Source of the DNA: Ornithodoros turicata
Lineage: Eukaryota; Arthropoda; Arachnida; Ixodida; Argasidae
Reading direction: 5' to 3'
NCBI RefSeq assembly: GCF_037126465.1
Contig: NW_026999348.1
Coordinates: 434,001-498,000 of the forward strand
DNA length: 64,000 nucleotides
Below, one piece after another: positions 35,994-46,522 of the stretch. Every line of letters starts with the position of its first letter. The first letter of the stretch is position 1. The notes under the pieces were generated by a model, which made no database searches, was not told where the DNA came from, and saw nothing but the letters and a program-made list of their open reading frames with translations. The translations under genes and the position numbers were made by a program.

Positions 35994-36211
35994 TACAGTA
36001 CTGTGCTGGACAAGACTTTACGGAACATGTTCCGCTGCATTCTTTCCTCAGAGTAACATGCTAGGAGCGAATGGTACCATACAGACAAAAACAGGCGACT
36101 GGGTTACGTAGGCATATGTCTAAGTCCTTATCGTCCCATTCGATGCTACTGTGTCACTCTAAAGAAGAAATACGCCACAGCGTGTACCGTAAACTTTTGT
36201 CCAGCACTGTA
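35994..36211. mobile_element. Tc1/mariner-type MITE, copy 1
   Basis: Ends CTGTGCTGGACAAGACTTTA and, reversed, CAGTGCTGGACAAAAGTTTA, with TA at the border. About 215 bp and non-coding. Confidence 0.7.
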
Positions 36212-36397
36212 CAAGTAAAATTAATGACTAAAACGTGTTGCTGCAAAAAATGCTCTCGACTCAAAAATGCATGGGGAGAATGCACGTAAATAGGAATACA
36301 GCATGAACTTAAAATACAGTACCAGTAAAATGACTAAATCAAGTAGCTGCAAAAAAAAAAGAACAGTCTACTGAAAAAAATATGCAAATGCACGTGG

Positions 36398-36615
36398 TAC
36401 AGCTTGGGAAAAAAGTTCACGGAACACTGGGTTGTTACATTTCTCCATTTGAGCGACACCCTAGCAGCAAACAGAGGTGGACGCACATATTGAGAGATGG
36501 ATTGAATAGCCGGACACCCGTTTCCTATTCGATCTCTTCTTGATATCTAGCAGGGGGCCGTTTCCATGAAGAACAACGCCAGTACCGGTTCCGTAAACTT
36601 TTGTCCCAAGCTGTA
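36398..36615. mobile_element. Tc1/mariner-type MITE, copy 2
   Basis: Ends TACAGCTTGGGAAAAAAGTT and, reversed, TACAGCTTGGGACAAAAGTT. Like copy 1 it continues with a TTTACGGAAC-like segment, so the two are related subfamilies. The length of 218 bp is almost identical to copy 1. Confidence 0.7.
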
Positions 36616-37519
36616 CACAAATAGGAATACAGCATGAGGTAGAAATATTGTAAAAGTCAATTGACTAAAACACGTTGGCGCAATGAAGTCCACTGAAAAA
36701 CTAGATACAATAAAGACCACGACATGAATAGGAATACATCATGTCAAATGAATTAAATGAATGACGAAAATAAAAATTCACGTTGTAGCAAGACGTGACT
36801 TTTTTTCGATGCAGATGCAAATTTACTGGGAGGGAGTTCCATCACTCCTTTGAACAGCGGCGCTCCTTCGCGTGTCGGAGCCAGGACTTTATTGAACATT
36901 CCACTTCCGTTCGTGTAGCTCCTGTGAACTTTTTGTTCATTCTGATTGCTTCTGAAACGAAATGAAGACAGGTGGTATTAACAGCTACGTACTGTACTAA
37001 TGGAGATGGCTTGGGCAGTTTGAAAATGCTATATGGTATGTAAGTAGGTTAGCTGTTCGTGCAACCAATCAGTGTTTTGCCTTTCCCTTCGTGCACGCAG
37101 AACAGTCTCATTGGGTCGCTATCAAAGAACGTGCCAAGCAACTGGGTGATTCCATCTCAACTCAGGCGGGGTCGTCCGGACACCATAACCGATTTCATTT
37201 GAAAAAATATATGCTGTACCACAACACAAATGCACACAGGAGCAATAAATATTTTGGCTCTATGTGTTGTGGTCCACCAGAAAAAAAATCTTAAAGAAAT
37301 TGACTCTGCGGCGGAGCTTTCTTACAGAGCGACTGACATTTGATTCCACGCCAGCGGAGAGTCCCAAACTAAATTTTTTTTGCGCAATATGTCAGGCATA
37401 ATGGTTTTCAGCCTTCCTAAACTGCACGGGCCAATTATGTTTTGAACTTCAATTAAGAATAGCCAAAGTTGCCCCAAAGTTCCGATTTTGGTCTTATTTG
37501 TCTCTGCGCTGTACTTGTC
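36616..37519. other. D2 interior, probably 3' region of the transposase
   Basis: On the minus strand an AATAAA signal lies near 36,890-36,910 (TTTATTGAAC on plus). The coding signal of the transposase fades below 37,520. No other gene. Confidence 0.35.
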
Positions 37520-39550
37520 CTATGCACGCCATCGAGATATATGAAGTACCGGCGTGATGAAATTATTGTATGCAGCTTGAGGCAGCATACATTTCAGAAC
37601 AGCTGGCCCTATGTAAAGAAGCATGGTGCGGTATTCGGTGGCCTTCCACCTATCTAGTTCGGCGAGCGACCTGGGTTTTCTTGCAAACTCACGAGACATG
37701 TGGGGTTGTAGTGCCACGCACTGATCTGATAACAGGTGTCTATCAGTGGGGCTCAATAATGGTCTCGGGCCCGTAACCCACATGTTCATCAGTTTTCGCA
37801 TCACGCCCAGGCACAGCAGATGCATATAATCCAAGGGGGCACACATAATACAGTCAATTTCAAACTTTGTCAGAATACTTTGATGTTCAATATCATCTTG
37901 GTTCCTAAAGCTGTGCTTTGTTCTCAGCGGAGCTGTCATTTCGAGGTAGCACATTCGGTTTGTTAAGTATTCGCCTTCCACAGTACACTTTGGGCAACCA
38001 GCCCAGGCATTGTGGCTTTTGTGCAAAAAATGAATGCTCTTGCAGAAGCATCACACACAATACTCTACAGAACTACAGTATAGTGCTTATTATTAATAAT
38101 GAGTCCTGACTGGAGGAGCTCTTTCATGTCCTGTACAAGCTGGGTCACGAACTCATTGGGACATGCTGGCTTTTCGATCCCTGCGTAGACACCAACAAGA
38201 AATGGGCTATCTGCACCGGGTACATTGGCTAAGCACTGTATAGGCCATAGCTGTTGCCTCGAGCTCTTACTAATTGGAAAACCATCAACGTTAAGGCGCA
38301 GCGGTATACAGGATGGTAGACTGCTTACATGGGATAAGGAGGTGGTTAGCCCGCTAGCAAGGCCAAAATGGCAGTAGGTTCCAGTGCCCATTCGCGAAGG
38401 TCTCGATGCTGTATTACGAGGTGTACACAACAGGGCACGTGAATCACTACGAAACTCTTCGTGGCACGGGTGACTTTTCAGAATCTTTAGAAGAGCGCTG
38501 ACAGCTGCGTGCGTCACATTATGCGCCCAACGCCTTAAGGGTGAACCGCATGGCACGAAAAACTGTTCGAAAACTGGCCGAACCGAAATCAGGACCGAAT
38601 TCTTTTCTGTGCATCACCGCATGCTACCGAAATGCACTCCGATTTTGGCCGAAGACTTCTGGCCTTGGGGAGCATCGCCTTTCAACCATCCAGGTCAATG
38701 AGATAATCCCTGTATTCATAGAAGTAGAAGTCGCACACACACGGAACAGCCAACCCCATTGCTACGTCATCGTTTCTATGATACTCCTTCCGGCTGGATA
38801 GCCATTGGTTGCTTCTACGTTTTCGGTTGGCGTCACTTCCCATTTCGGAGGAGAAATCTGGCTTGGCCAGATCGGGCCGAATTCGGCACGGAATTCTGTT
38901 CTCCAAAAACAGTTCGGTCCCGAATTCGGTTCGGAAAGAATTCGGACGCTTTTTGGGACATGCAGTTCACGCTTTAGAGGGCTCAGAGAGCTCAATAAAT
39001 CTCAGCAGTCTTTCTGAGCGGAGATCGTTGTAAATCTGAGCGGAGATCGTTGTTCGGTATCCAGTTCTGTTATACCCCATCCGGGTGTCACGTTTGCGTT
39101 CTCATTTAGCAATGTTTCCGTTTCCAAATGTGCTACACTCGCCGACGCAGTCAAAACCGCTTGTTCGATATTCGGTCTTACGGCACATTCAACCCAAGAA
39201 CTGCTATCACTAGACGTTCCTTCTGCGCCAATATCGCTTTCCAAATGTTCATATTGAACAGTTCCTTCGTTAATCGAGCAACAAGCGTGACGGTCGTTGT
39301 CTTCATATGAGATGTCTGCAGAAATCGCTGTGAGAGACTCTCTCACTTCCCGCCGCGCCTTCATATACACGTAGCGCTTACCACGCACCTTTAGCATCGT
39401 TACCACTTCGCGTATCTTTTTCACATAGAACTGCAAAAGCTCACCTTTGAAGTTCAACAAGTACCACAGACCGCAACTGACACAACAATGGCAGGAAAAG
39501 GCGCGCAGATGATGATGGTGATCACGATGTTGATGGTGCTCCCTCCTCAA
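37520..39550 (-). pseudogene. D2 transposase, interrupted by element H
   Basis: Minus-strand blocks: the N-terminal part is 39,002-39,550 (GKRYVYMKARREVRESL), then element H, then 38,065-38,540 (RWAHNVTHAAVSALLKILKS, LRLNVDGFPISKSSRQQLWP), then 37,520-38,026 (CPKCTVEGEY, LTKFEIDCIMCAPLDYMHLL, ARKPRSLAELDRWKATEYR, GPAVLK). The NVDG and DYMH motifs match those of the copy at 58.9-59.7 kb and, more distantly, those of the element A transposase. A zinc-binding CPKC is visible. A break of about 40 bases or a splice lies between 38,065 and 38,026. The family is common in invertebrate genomes but I know of no accepted name. Confidence 0.65.
38541..38970. mobile_element. Element H, non-autonomous (CCGAATTCGG array)
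   Basis: Ends GTGAACCGCATGGCACGAAA and, reversed, GTGAACTGCATGTCCCAAAA. Within the ends are GAATTCGG, CCGAATTC and CGGACCGAATTC words (38,560-38,660 and 38,870-38,950). Flanks CGCCTTAAGG (38,531-38,540) and CGCTTTAGAGG (38,970-38,980) look like a 9-11-bp decayed target duplication. It sits in the coding part of the D2 transposase, so it is younger than that gene. Confidence 0.7.
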
Positions 39551-40044
39551 AGCAGAGCCGCTTGAGAGTCTCCGTGGAGCAGACGACGCGCGTATCTGTG
39601 AGAGAGACGTTGCCGATCATCTAGAAATACTTTTATAGTTCATCATAGGAGAGTTTATTCCGCGCATTCTAGTTTAATAATATCTTACAAATAATATTGT
39701 ATAGATTCCATCAAGATAAGATAATTAATGCATATCTGTCAGTGTGACGTCGTGTCCATGTAGTGCAAATGTTAAATTACATATATGACAGCGTAGTTGT
39801 GATTACCAATGTGCTGTGATCTGGTACGATGATAACCCTTCGCAAGGTCGTGCTACATTACACAAAGAAGAACCCGACGATATCCTGTGGATGTCTAAAG
39901 GATGATGGGTTCCGGATCGTTCTGGGACTTTTATGGATATTTCAGCTACGTCCAGAGGACATCTACAGGAAATCCAGCATGAATCAGGACGTCTGGATCA
40001 GTTGTGGATATCCTGAGGACGTTGATAGTTTACTGGGGCGCGCT

Positions 40045-40713
40045 TATAACATGCAGAGACATGCACAGAAGGGTCATACACAAAAAATACAAGTGAAAAT
40101 ATATTTATTAATGCCAATTTTAATGCCAATCAAGTTGAGATATATTTATTAAAGCCAATTGTGCTGGGAATTGTCCCAATTGTGATGCCAATCAGGTGAA
40201 GGAGAAAAACCAAGCCGAAAAACCTTCACGACCTGTAACAGAAGAAACAAAAACACAAGACAGTACATGTGAATAATATACAGAATTTAATAATTATATC
40301 CAGTCCTTAGATTCTGAAAGAAAACATAAAATCAACATTCATCAAACTGCTTACCAATTGATCACTTACGGAACCCCACACCAACGACCTGAAAGATGAT
40401 TTATCTTTATATGACACTATATTCGCATTCAATAATACATACAATATTGCGGCCACACGGGATAATCTGGAAAAGATACATTTCAATATCATCACACTGC
40501 CATTATAGCAACAATAATATCAACTCCAATAATACATACACTGAGGTGGTGGACCCCAAGCCTCTGAAAGAGAATCTCATTTATTATCATAATCATATCC
40601 TATAGCTTTTACTCACATTCCTCGTGATGCGGTCGTTCTTCTCTATTGTCTAAAAAAGATCCATGCAATTAGTAATAACTAAACTTAGTCATATGTTAGT
40701 ACATACAGGACCA
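40045..40713. repeat. Polinton left terminal inverted repeat
   Basis: It pairs with 55,202-55,975 in reverse. Blocks such as GAAGGGTCATACACAA, CCAATCAAGTTGAGATATAT and GTGTGGCCGCAATATTG are shared, with overall identity of about 90 percent by eye. The right copy has an extra internal duplication of about 110 bp (55,380-55,490). A 62-codon frame, the same on both arms, is a by-product of this identity and not a gene by itself. Confidence 0.9.
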
Positions 40714-40904
40714 ATCGGTAGCTCCAACAAAATCATCTGAAATAGAAGTCTTATATTAAAGTCAAAATTAAACAAATTTATTACATACATCTTGGCAGAG
40801 GTGATTCGTGATCTGAAACAAGAAATAAAATTTGAACACTTTTTCTCATATTCATTATAATTCCTTACCATTTTCAAAGAAACACAATGGGCTTGAGCTG
40901 AATA
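40145..40904 (-). other. Chain of micro-exon-like modules in the Polinton end
   Basis: On the minus strand, pointing out of the element, short segments are each bordered by a pyrimidine-rich AG and a GTATGT/GTAAGG/GTGAGT: 40,869-40,904 (36), 40,789-40,812 (24), 40,707-40,736 (30), 40,617-40,649 (33), 40,540-40,563 (24) and 40,443-40,466 (24). Then come 40,370-40,388 (19) and a segment from 40,313 down. The first six are multiples of three and stay open in one phase-0 frame. Intervals of 52-76 bases have intron-like borders, and one has TACTAAC. AATAAA follows at 40,145-40,150. The right TIR repeats modules four onward. Divergence between the arms is not lower in modules than in intervals, which argues against strong protein constraint. 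Whether it is expressed is unknown. Confidence 0.45.
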
Positions 40905-41422
40905 CTAAGAAAAGACAATATTCATCAGAAAAAAACAACAATGTAAAGCAAAAACTTATCACTCTCGTCCGTAATCTTTGAAGTGATGACAGGAAGGAAC
41001 TTTTTCTTTAAATGCAGTCAACCCTCATCATCATACAACCTCCTCTTCACTCAATTCCATTTATTACATGTGGAACAAGGTCAGCTCCTCATTTTCCTAT
41101 TCGTTCCCCAAACTATCAACTTTCTCACTCCCAAAAATAATTATGTGGAAGCTCTTTCGCCAATGTATTGGAAAGAAACAGGAGGAGGAGGAGGAGGTTG
41201 AGTCAACCAAAGAGAAGAAATGGCAACTGAAACAAGAAATTTATGAAGGGCGAAAGCTGATGCTATCAGGCGTGTTTTGTCACACGAACGTCTCGTTGCA
41301 CTCAAACGACAGTCAGTGAAAAGTCAATTTGATCAAATCGATGGTTGGGGAAGCACTGGATGGTAATAAATCTAGTTTTCAACTCATCTTATTTTCAGTT
41401 TCACTTCTACCTCTGCGACACA

Positions 41423-42049
41423 ATGTCCGACATAAGACCGTTTTCTTTCATCCACCCAGCGCGAATTATTATATGTGGACCTTCCGTGTCAGAAAAAACT
41501 TACCTAGTTCGTAACATCCTGAGAAACTTATCAGTATTCACTGTAGTCCCCAAACAAACATTTTATGTCAGTAAATATGATGCTAGCTGGCAGAATGAAG
41601 TCACTAAAGTTACATTTGGTAAAGAATTACCAAAGACATGGGATGAGAACATACCAACACTGATTATAGTTGACGATCTCATGACTGAAAAGAATGTTAT
41701 GCAGGATATGGTTCATCTCTATACGCGAGCATCACATCAGAAGAATGCAGCAATTATTTTTCTCTGTCAGTACTTATTCCATAACGATGTACACTATCGC
41801 ACCCTATCACTCAACAGTACGTATATAATATTATTCAATAATTTAAGGTCTCGAGCGCAACTCGAACTTCTAGGACGTCAAATCTATGGGAAATCGCAGT
41901 TACGATACTTCATGAATGCATTCGAACAGGCAACAGAGAAACCGTTTGGTTATCTAGTGATTGACCTACATCCACTTACACAGTCTGATAAAAGATTGCG
42001 AACGGGTATAACCAAGCTCGAGTCACAATTTGTTTTCATACCAAAATGA
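41423..42049 (+). CDS. Polinton packaging ATPase (A32/FtsK-HerA type)
   Basis: The first convincing start is ATG 41,423 (MSDIRPFSF), because a splice-acceptor-like TTATTTTCAG lies at about 41,399; an upstream in-frame ATG is at 41,345. The Walker A site reads GPSVSEKT where the family has GxxGxGKT, so two glycines are replaced. Walker B is intact (PTLIIVDDLM). Length is about 208 codons, uninterrupted. Family members pump the element's DNA into capsids. The altered P-loop suggests loss of ATP binding in this copy. The next gene overlaps its stop by four bases. Confidence 0.85.
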   Translation: MSDIRPFSFIHPARIIICGPSVSEKTYLVRNILRNLSVFTVVPKQTFYVSKYDASWQNEVTKVTFGKELPKTWDENIPTLIIVDDLMTEKNVMQDMVHLYTRASHQKNAAIIFLCQYLFHNDVHYRTLSLNSTYIILFNNLRSRAQLELLGRQIYGKSQLRYFMNAFEQATEKPFGYLVIDLHPLTQSDKRLRTGITKLESQFVFIPK

Positions 42050-42411
42050 AAAGTCTACGTCATCATTTAACTTTCCTCAAAGTGCTTGCAACTTGCACTC
42101 CAGAAGAATGGGAAAACATTTTGAGGGAGGCTCCTCCACGCAGCATTGAACCTCTTTCCGAAGCTTGCAAGAATATATTGAATGGTAATGCTAAACTTTC
42201 ACCGAAACTATACAAAGATTTAAAGAAATATAAAGCTACCATTTGCTACATCGCATGTAAAATATTGCACAAATCGGCAACAAAGCTACAAAAGTTTCTA
42301 TATCACCAACGAGGAGGTTTGGCTCCCTTACTCCCACTGTTACTAACAGGCTTGACCAGTATATTAGGCGGTGTAGCAGGGCAGGCTATAGCTAAAGTAG
42401 CCGGTGTTTGA
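42046..42411 (+). CDS. Small conserved Polinton protein, 121 aa
   Basis: An ATGA overlap joins it to the ATPase gene. The N-terminal half is helical and basic (LRHHLTFLKVLATCTPEEW). The C-terminus has HQRGG followed by a hydrophobic LAPLLPLLLTGLTSILGG tail that may insert in membranes. Similar small proteins with an RGG and hydrophobic tail recur in Polintons and related adintoviruses, where they are thought to be virion-associated. I cannot assign a precise role. The frame is intact. Confidence 0.6.
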   Translation: MKSLRHHLTFLKVLATCTPEEWENILREAPPRSIEPLSEACKNILNGNAKLSPKLYKDLKKYKATICYIACKILHKSATKLQKFLYHQRGGLAPLLPLLLTGLTSILGGVAGQAIAKVAGV

Positions 42412-42950
42412 AAATGGCAACAAAAATTGAGGTATTAAACCCTGTGGACACTATTTTGGAATCTAATGAAAGTGAAGACGTAAAGGTGAAACGTATGCTA
42501 ACAGCTATGTACTACACCATAAAAAATCAATTGAAACCATCAATAGAATCAGATCCGCCAATAATAAAACCACTACAAGTGATGGAAAGCATTAGTAGAA
42601 AATTCGATTATGATTCTCTACCAGATGAAATAAGTATTAAAAAAGTAAGACGAATAGTGTTAGCGCTACCAAGGAGTTTGTCATGCAATAAAAAAGGAGG
42701 AATCATTCATAACGGCAAAGCCATTCAAAGCTCCAGTATAATGGAATTGCTCTTGTACCTCTCCGGTCATAATCGAGTGAGGCCCGCTTGGTTTCTAAAG
42801 GTGTCAAAACTTCTACCATCGCATAAAATCAGACAGAAAAGAAAATCAGAAAAGAAAATATTGTGGGAGACCTACAAGTCGCCGCAAAGATGCTTTCATC
42901 TTCGGACGAAGAATATTTCTCAGAAGAAGAATGAGCTACAGGTCACCTGA
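42408..42950 (+). CDS. Conserved hypothetical Polinton protein, 180 aa
   Basis: It starts four bases before the end of the previous gene (ATGA overlap) and is uninterrupted. The N-terminal half is helical. A central IIHNGKAIQSSSIMELLLYL block followed by RPAWFLKVSKLLP resembles a domain seen in other Polintons next to the integrase, but I know no function for it. The C-terminus is basic. It overlaps the integrase start by 20 bases. Confidence 0.55.
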   Translation: MKMATKIEVLNPVDTILESNESEDVKVKRMLTAMYYTIKNQLKPSIESDPPIIKPLQVMESISRKFDYDSLPDEISIKKVRRIVLALPRSLSCNKKGGIIHNGKAIQSSSIMELLLYLSGHNRVRPAWFLKVSKLLPSHKIRQKRKSEKKILWETYKSPQRCFHLRTKNISQKKNELQVT

Positions 42951-43957
42951 CGGTGGGCTTGGAGGGGTCAAACGATATCAAAAGGCACGGAAAATCACAA
43001 GGAAAGAAGCCCTACAAGAATTACAACGCGACGACGTCTATACTCTCCACAAAGATGCAAGACGAAAATTTAAGAGAACGAAAGTCATCCCACTCTACCT
43101 GAATGATCTCCACCAAGCAGACCTCATTTCATTCATTCAATACAAGAAATACAATAAAGGCTTCCCCTGCATACTGCTTGTGATAGACTGTTTGTCGAGA
43201 CAAATCATGGCCACACCTCTCAAGACGAAGCGAGGTGAAGACGGGAAGAAAGGAATTATGAAGCTATATCGAAATGGGGGGAAAAACGGCTAATCCATGT
43301 AGATCAGGGGCGTGAGTTCTTCAACAAAGTTGTGCAGGCTTGGTGTAAGAGTCATGGCATCCAGATGTACGTGACTAGAACAGGCCAAAAAGCATTTTTA
43401 GCAGAACGCGTGGTTAGGACAATTAAAGGGTCGCCTGTTCCGATATTTCGTAGTAAAGGACATCACAAATACCTTAAAATTCTTCCAAAGATTATAGAAG
43501 ATTATAACAATTCTTACCATAGAACTATTAAAATGGCACCGAATGAAGTGAATGAAAGCAACGAGGTCGAACTTTTCAATAGACTAAACAGTAAAGAAGA
43601 TGATGACATCACAATACCATTCGAAATTGGCCAGCAAGTGCATGTTCTATTAAATCGACCAATCTTTGACAAGGGGTATACAGGACACTGGTCTCACAAC
43701 ATCTATACAGTTTCGAGGTACAAGAAAACAGATCCCCTGTCTTTTACATTGCAGACCCAGATGGTTTAGAAGAAGTGGGCACATATTATGCAAATGAATT
43801 GCAAGGCGTTATCAAAGAGGCTGATGACCCATATCTAATTGAAAAAATTATATCCAGTAAGAAAATTGATGGAGTCACTCATTATAAAGTGAAGTGGGCT
43901 GGTTATGATGATTCATTTAATTCATGGGTTCCAGTGCAAGATGTTGCCAGGCTCTGA
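42931..43957 (+). pseudogene. Polinton integrase (rve core plus chromodomain)
   Basis: Three pieces in different frames: 42,931-43,293, about 43,290-43,769 and 43,775-43,957. Catalytic acids of the DDE triad are all visible: D in LHQADLISF, D in HVDQGREFF and E in AFLAERVVRTIK. An N-terminal basic region precedes the core. The C-terminus is a chromodomain (YLIEKIISSKKIDGVTHYKV, KWAGYDDSFNSWVP). Two frameshifts, near 43,290 and near 43,768, separate the parts. Active family members insert the element's linear DNA. Confidence 0.9.
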
Positions 43958-44753
43958 GTGTTATATGTACCTCCTATCCAATGACTGTACCGAATTATAT
44001 CCAACAAATACACTGGACAGTTTTACAGTTGCTTTGAATGCACCCTTACAACTGAGTGGAAAGTATGAAGTTGGATTACAAGAACTATCCATCTGCAGTC
44101 TATTCTATAACATACCACGGAGTGATCACAGTGTCATGCAGGATGATTACAAAGACTTTGCAGAGGTTCGCAAGACTATCATCGTTAAAAGAACATTGGA
44201 AATGGCCCTTCTAGAGCTATTGGAAGACTTGAACATTTCTTTTAATTATAATGATGGGAGATACGTATTCCATTTGCCGCATTCTATTTGTTAAATTAAA
44301 TTTATAGATGAAAACCTACAAGATGCTATTGGACTGCCATCCATTCAAGGCACTACTATAATAGGCTCTAATGTACCGGGCCAGGACACATTCATTCGAG
44401 AGGAATTCGCTTCGGAGCTATGTATATTAGAAGAAATTTCTATTCTTACTCCAATTGGCTTGCATTCATTCCAGGTTGTTCTGTCAAGACCACATTAAAT
44501 CGTTTTTTTAGAACGCACAAAATTACACAAAGCAAGTGTAACATTCCGAGAGAATAGTTATAGATTGTCACAGTCATTACACAGCCTCTTTATTATTCCA
44601 GAACAGCTCAAGAATCTCCTGAGATTAAATAATTTTACATTAGAAGGTGATACAGCCCACTACCATGGAGACCCATTTGAACGCACTTATGACTTGATTA
44701 TAGAGAAAGAACTACATGTTACAAAAAGAATAACTATCCCACCGAATCGCTAG
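43943..44753 (+). pseudogene. Penton-like minor capsid protein, broken
   Basis: The N-terminal part ends at a stop at 44,292-44,294 and contains YMYLLSNDCTELYPTNTLDS and LSGKYEVGLQELSI, close to the conserved start of Polinton minor-capsid or penton-type proteins (family knowledge; exact label uncertain). Further blocks in other frames follow at 44,309-44,500 and 44,500-44,753, so at least two frameshifts or small deletions are present. It is placed between integrase and core protein, as expected in this group. Confidence 0.7.
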
Positions 44754-44780
44754 GAAACTCCAGAATTACTGCTTACTTAC

Positions 44781-45119
44781 ATGTTTCTTAAAGAAATCTC
44801 AGAAATCCACTATGGGAATGGATTTGGCGGGCTTACACCATACTCGGGACCAATGTTTCAAAGGGGTAGTGGATTCTTCAAATCATTGCGCAAGTTTGCA
44901 TTACCACTCCTGCGCCGAGCACAACCATATGTTACTAAGACCGCAATGAATGCTGCAAAAAAATCGCGCACGGAAACTATCACATGGACAATATTTGAAA
45001 GAACCTATTAGAAGCAGTGCATCTGAGCTTAAAGCACAAGTCTTAAAAGATTTCGGCAGACGTAGAAAAAGAAGAAGAAAAGACGTCTTTGACAAGCAAC
45101 CCGTCTTCGCGAAAAGCTG
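44781..45119 (+). pseudogene. Small basic core-like protein (adenovirus pX/pVI-like)
   Basis: The first frame, 44,781-45,011, has GGLTPYSGPMFQRGSGFF followed by an amphipathic FKSLRKFALPLLRRAQPY. A one-base slip near 44,990 shifts to a lysine/arginine-rich end (FGRRRKRRRKDVF) that stops at 45,119. The GG...Y..P.QRGSG motif plus amphipathic helix is typical of Polinton/adintovirus proteins likened to adenovirus pX or pVI. It is likely a capsid-lumen or DNA-condensing protein. Confidence 0.7.
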
Positions 45120-45204
45120 AAATAAGAGTCATATAATTGGTCTGCCAAGCCCTGAAAAAAAAATAAAACAAAGGAGAGGGTGATACTTGTATTCCGTCGC
45201 AAAC

Positions 45205-46519
45205 ATGTCACTGGTCAACGCAGTCCACGCCCAGTCCGAACTGGTTTTGAAGGGAGAGTGTGAGCTATTTCAAATCCCGCCAACTCAGATCTCTATAGAA
45301 TCATGTGAGAATCAATTGTGCTACCCTATATCGACAATTACCGGTGGCGAATCTACAACTGGATGAAATATAAGCAATCTTTCCGATCTCTATCTTGATG
45401 TTTCTAGTATGTACATTAAACTAACTATGCAGATATTGAGAAGTGATGGAAGTGATCCATATACAAGAACTGCTGATGGCGTAGGCAATGATGTTGTATT
45501 CCCTGTGAATAACTTGGGAGCTGATATGTTTAAGCATATTAACGTATATATCAATCAGCTATTAGTATCGTCAAATTCTCTGAATTCCTATCGCTGTATG
45601 CTTGACACTTTGCTCCACACAAATACGCATCTTCAGAAAACAGTAGATTTTGGTTTGTATATTTATGATTCAGGTGAACATGCCGCAAACGATCCAAATT
45701 CGAATGTTGCTAAAGCACTCATTTCTAGAACAAGTGGTGGTAAGCAATTTGAAGTTGTCATGCATGTTAATACATATTTGACACATCAAATTAAGCTATG
45801 ATTACCGGAATTGGATGTTAGGGTATCTGCCGTGCATGCTAGCGACACGCGTCGCTTATTGCCTAGTCCATGAGAAACACACCAACATGAAATCAAGATA
45901 CAATGCAGTATTGTCATTACGTAAAGTCAAAGTCACTAACTCAACTTTCCTCTCTCACCAGTCTATATTAAAGAAACATCCAGCATGCTATACTATGCGA
46001 GGTTTAGAGAGCAAAATTAAGACATTAACTGCCGGCTCGGTGGATGGAGTTTTTGATAATCTATACACTGACCGCATTCCAGTTCGAATCTCAATGGTTA
46101 TGACACGAACCGAAGCCTATCAGGGTGACTTCAAGTTGAATCCATTCAATTTTGAACATTTCAATGTGAGTTCAGTAACAACGATTGACGGACATAGAAA
46201 ACAACTCTCATACGATTGGGAGATAGATCCCTCTGCATAAGATCTATGCAGAGGGAGCTATTATGAATTCCTATCTCAACTAAATGATAGAAGCGTCGAG
46301 CTGCGTTATCAGAATTATAAAACTAATTCATTCATATTGAATTGGAATCTCAGTGCAGACGAGTCCGTTGGTGGTTATTTTAATCCCATACGTAAGGGAA
46401 ATTGTAGAATTGAACTTAAATTTGCAAAACCATTGCCTCACGCGGTGTGGGTTATACTTATAAGTGAGAGCCCCAAGATATTGACTGTCAATGCCGACCT
46501 TGCAGTTCACTTGGATTAA
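45205..46519 (+). pseudogene. Polinton major capsid protein (double jelly-roll), broken
   Basis: ATG at 45,205. An in-frame TGA is at 45,364-45,366 and another at 45,799-45,801. A frameshift near 45,810 leads into 45,815-46,240. A 12-base inverted duplication at about 46,227-46,256 (CCCTCTGCATA facing TATGCAGAGGG) creates a stop at 46,238, and the C-terminal part is 46,337-46,519 (GNCRIELKFAKPLPHAV, NADLAVHLD). Length, position before the protease and these motifs fit the family's hexon-like capsid protein. All coding blocks are collinear, so decay was by small lesions. Confidence 0.8.
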
Positions 46520-46522
46520 ATC

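Larger units (their letters stand above)
33552..40042. mobile_element. Element D2 (GGACGTCC arrays) with a transposase inside
   Basis: The left end GCCCCAACAAGCCATCTAC with a GGATGTCC/GGACGTCC array (33,580-33,740) pairs with the right end GTTTACTGGGGC preceded by an array at 39,860-40,030. The ends match as CGCCCCA followed by A-rich bases, and the words are the same. Inside are element B, three MITEs and a minus-strand transposase pseudogene disrupted by element H. No target duplication was found. The right end lies only a few bases from the Polinton terminus. Confidence 0.5.

Noticed and set aside
40307..40495. 62-codon ORF repeated almost perfectly at 55,523-55,711
   Set aside because: Its conservation is explained by the terminal inverted repeat, and it runs across splice-like borders and intron-like sequence.
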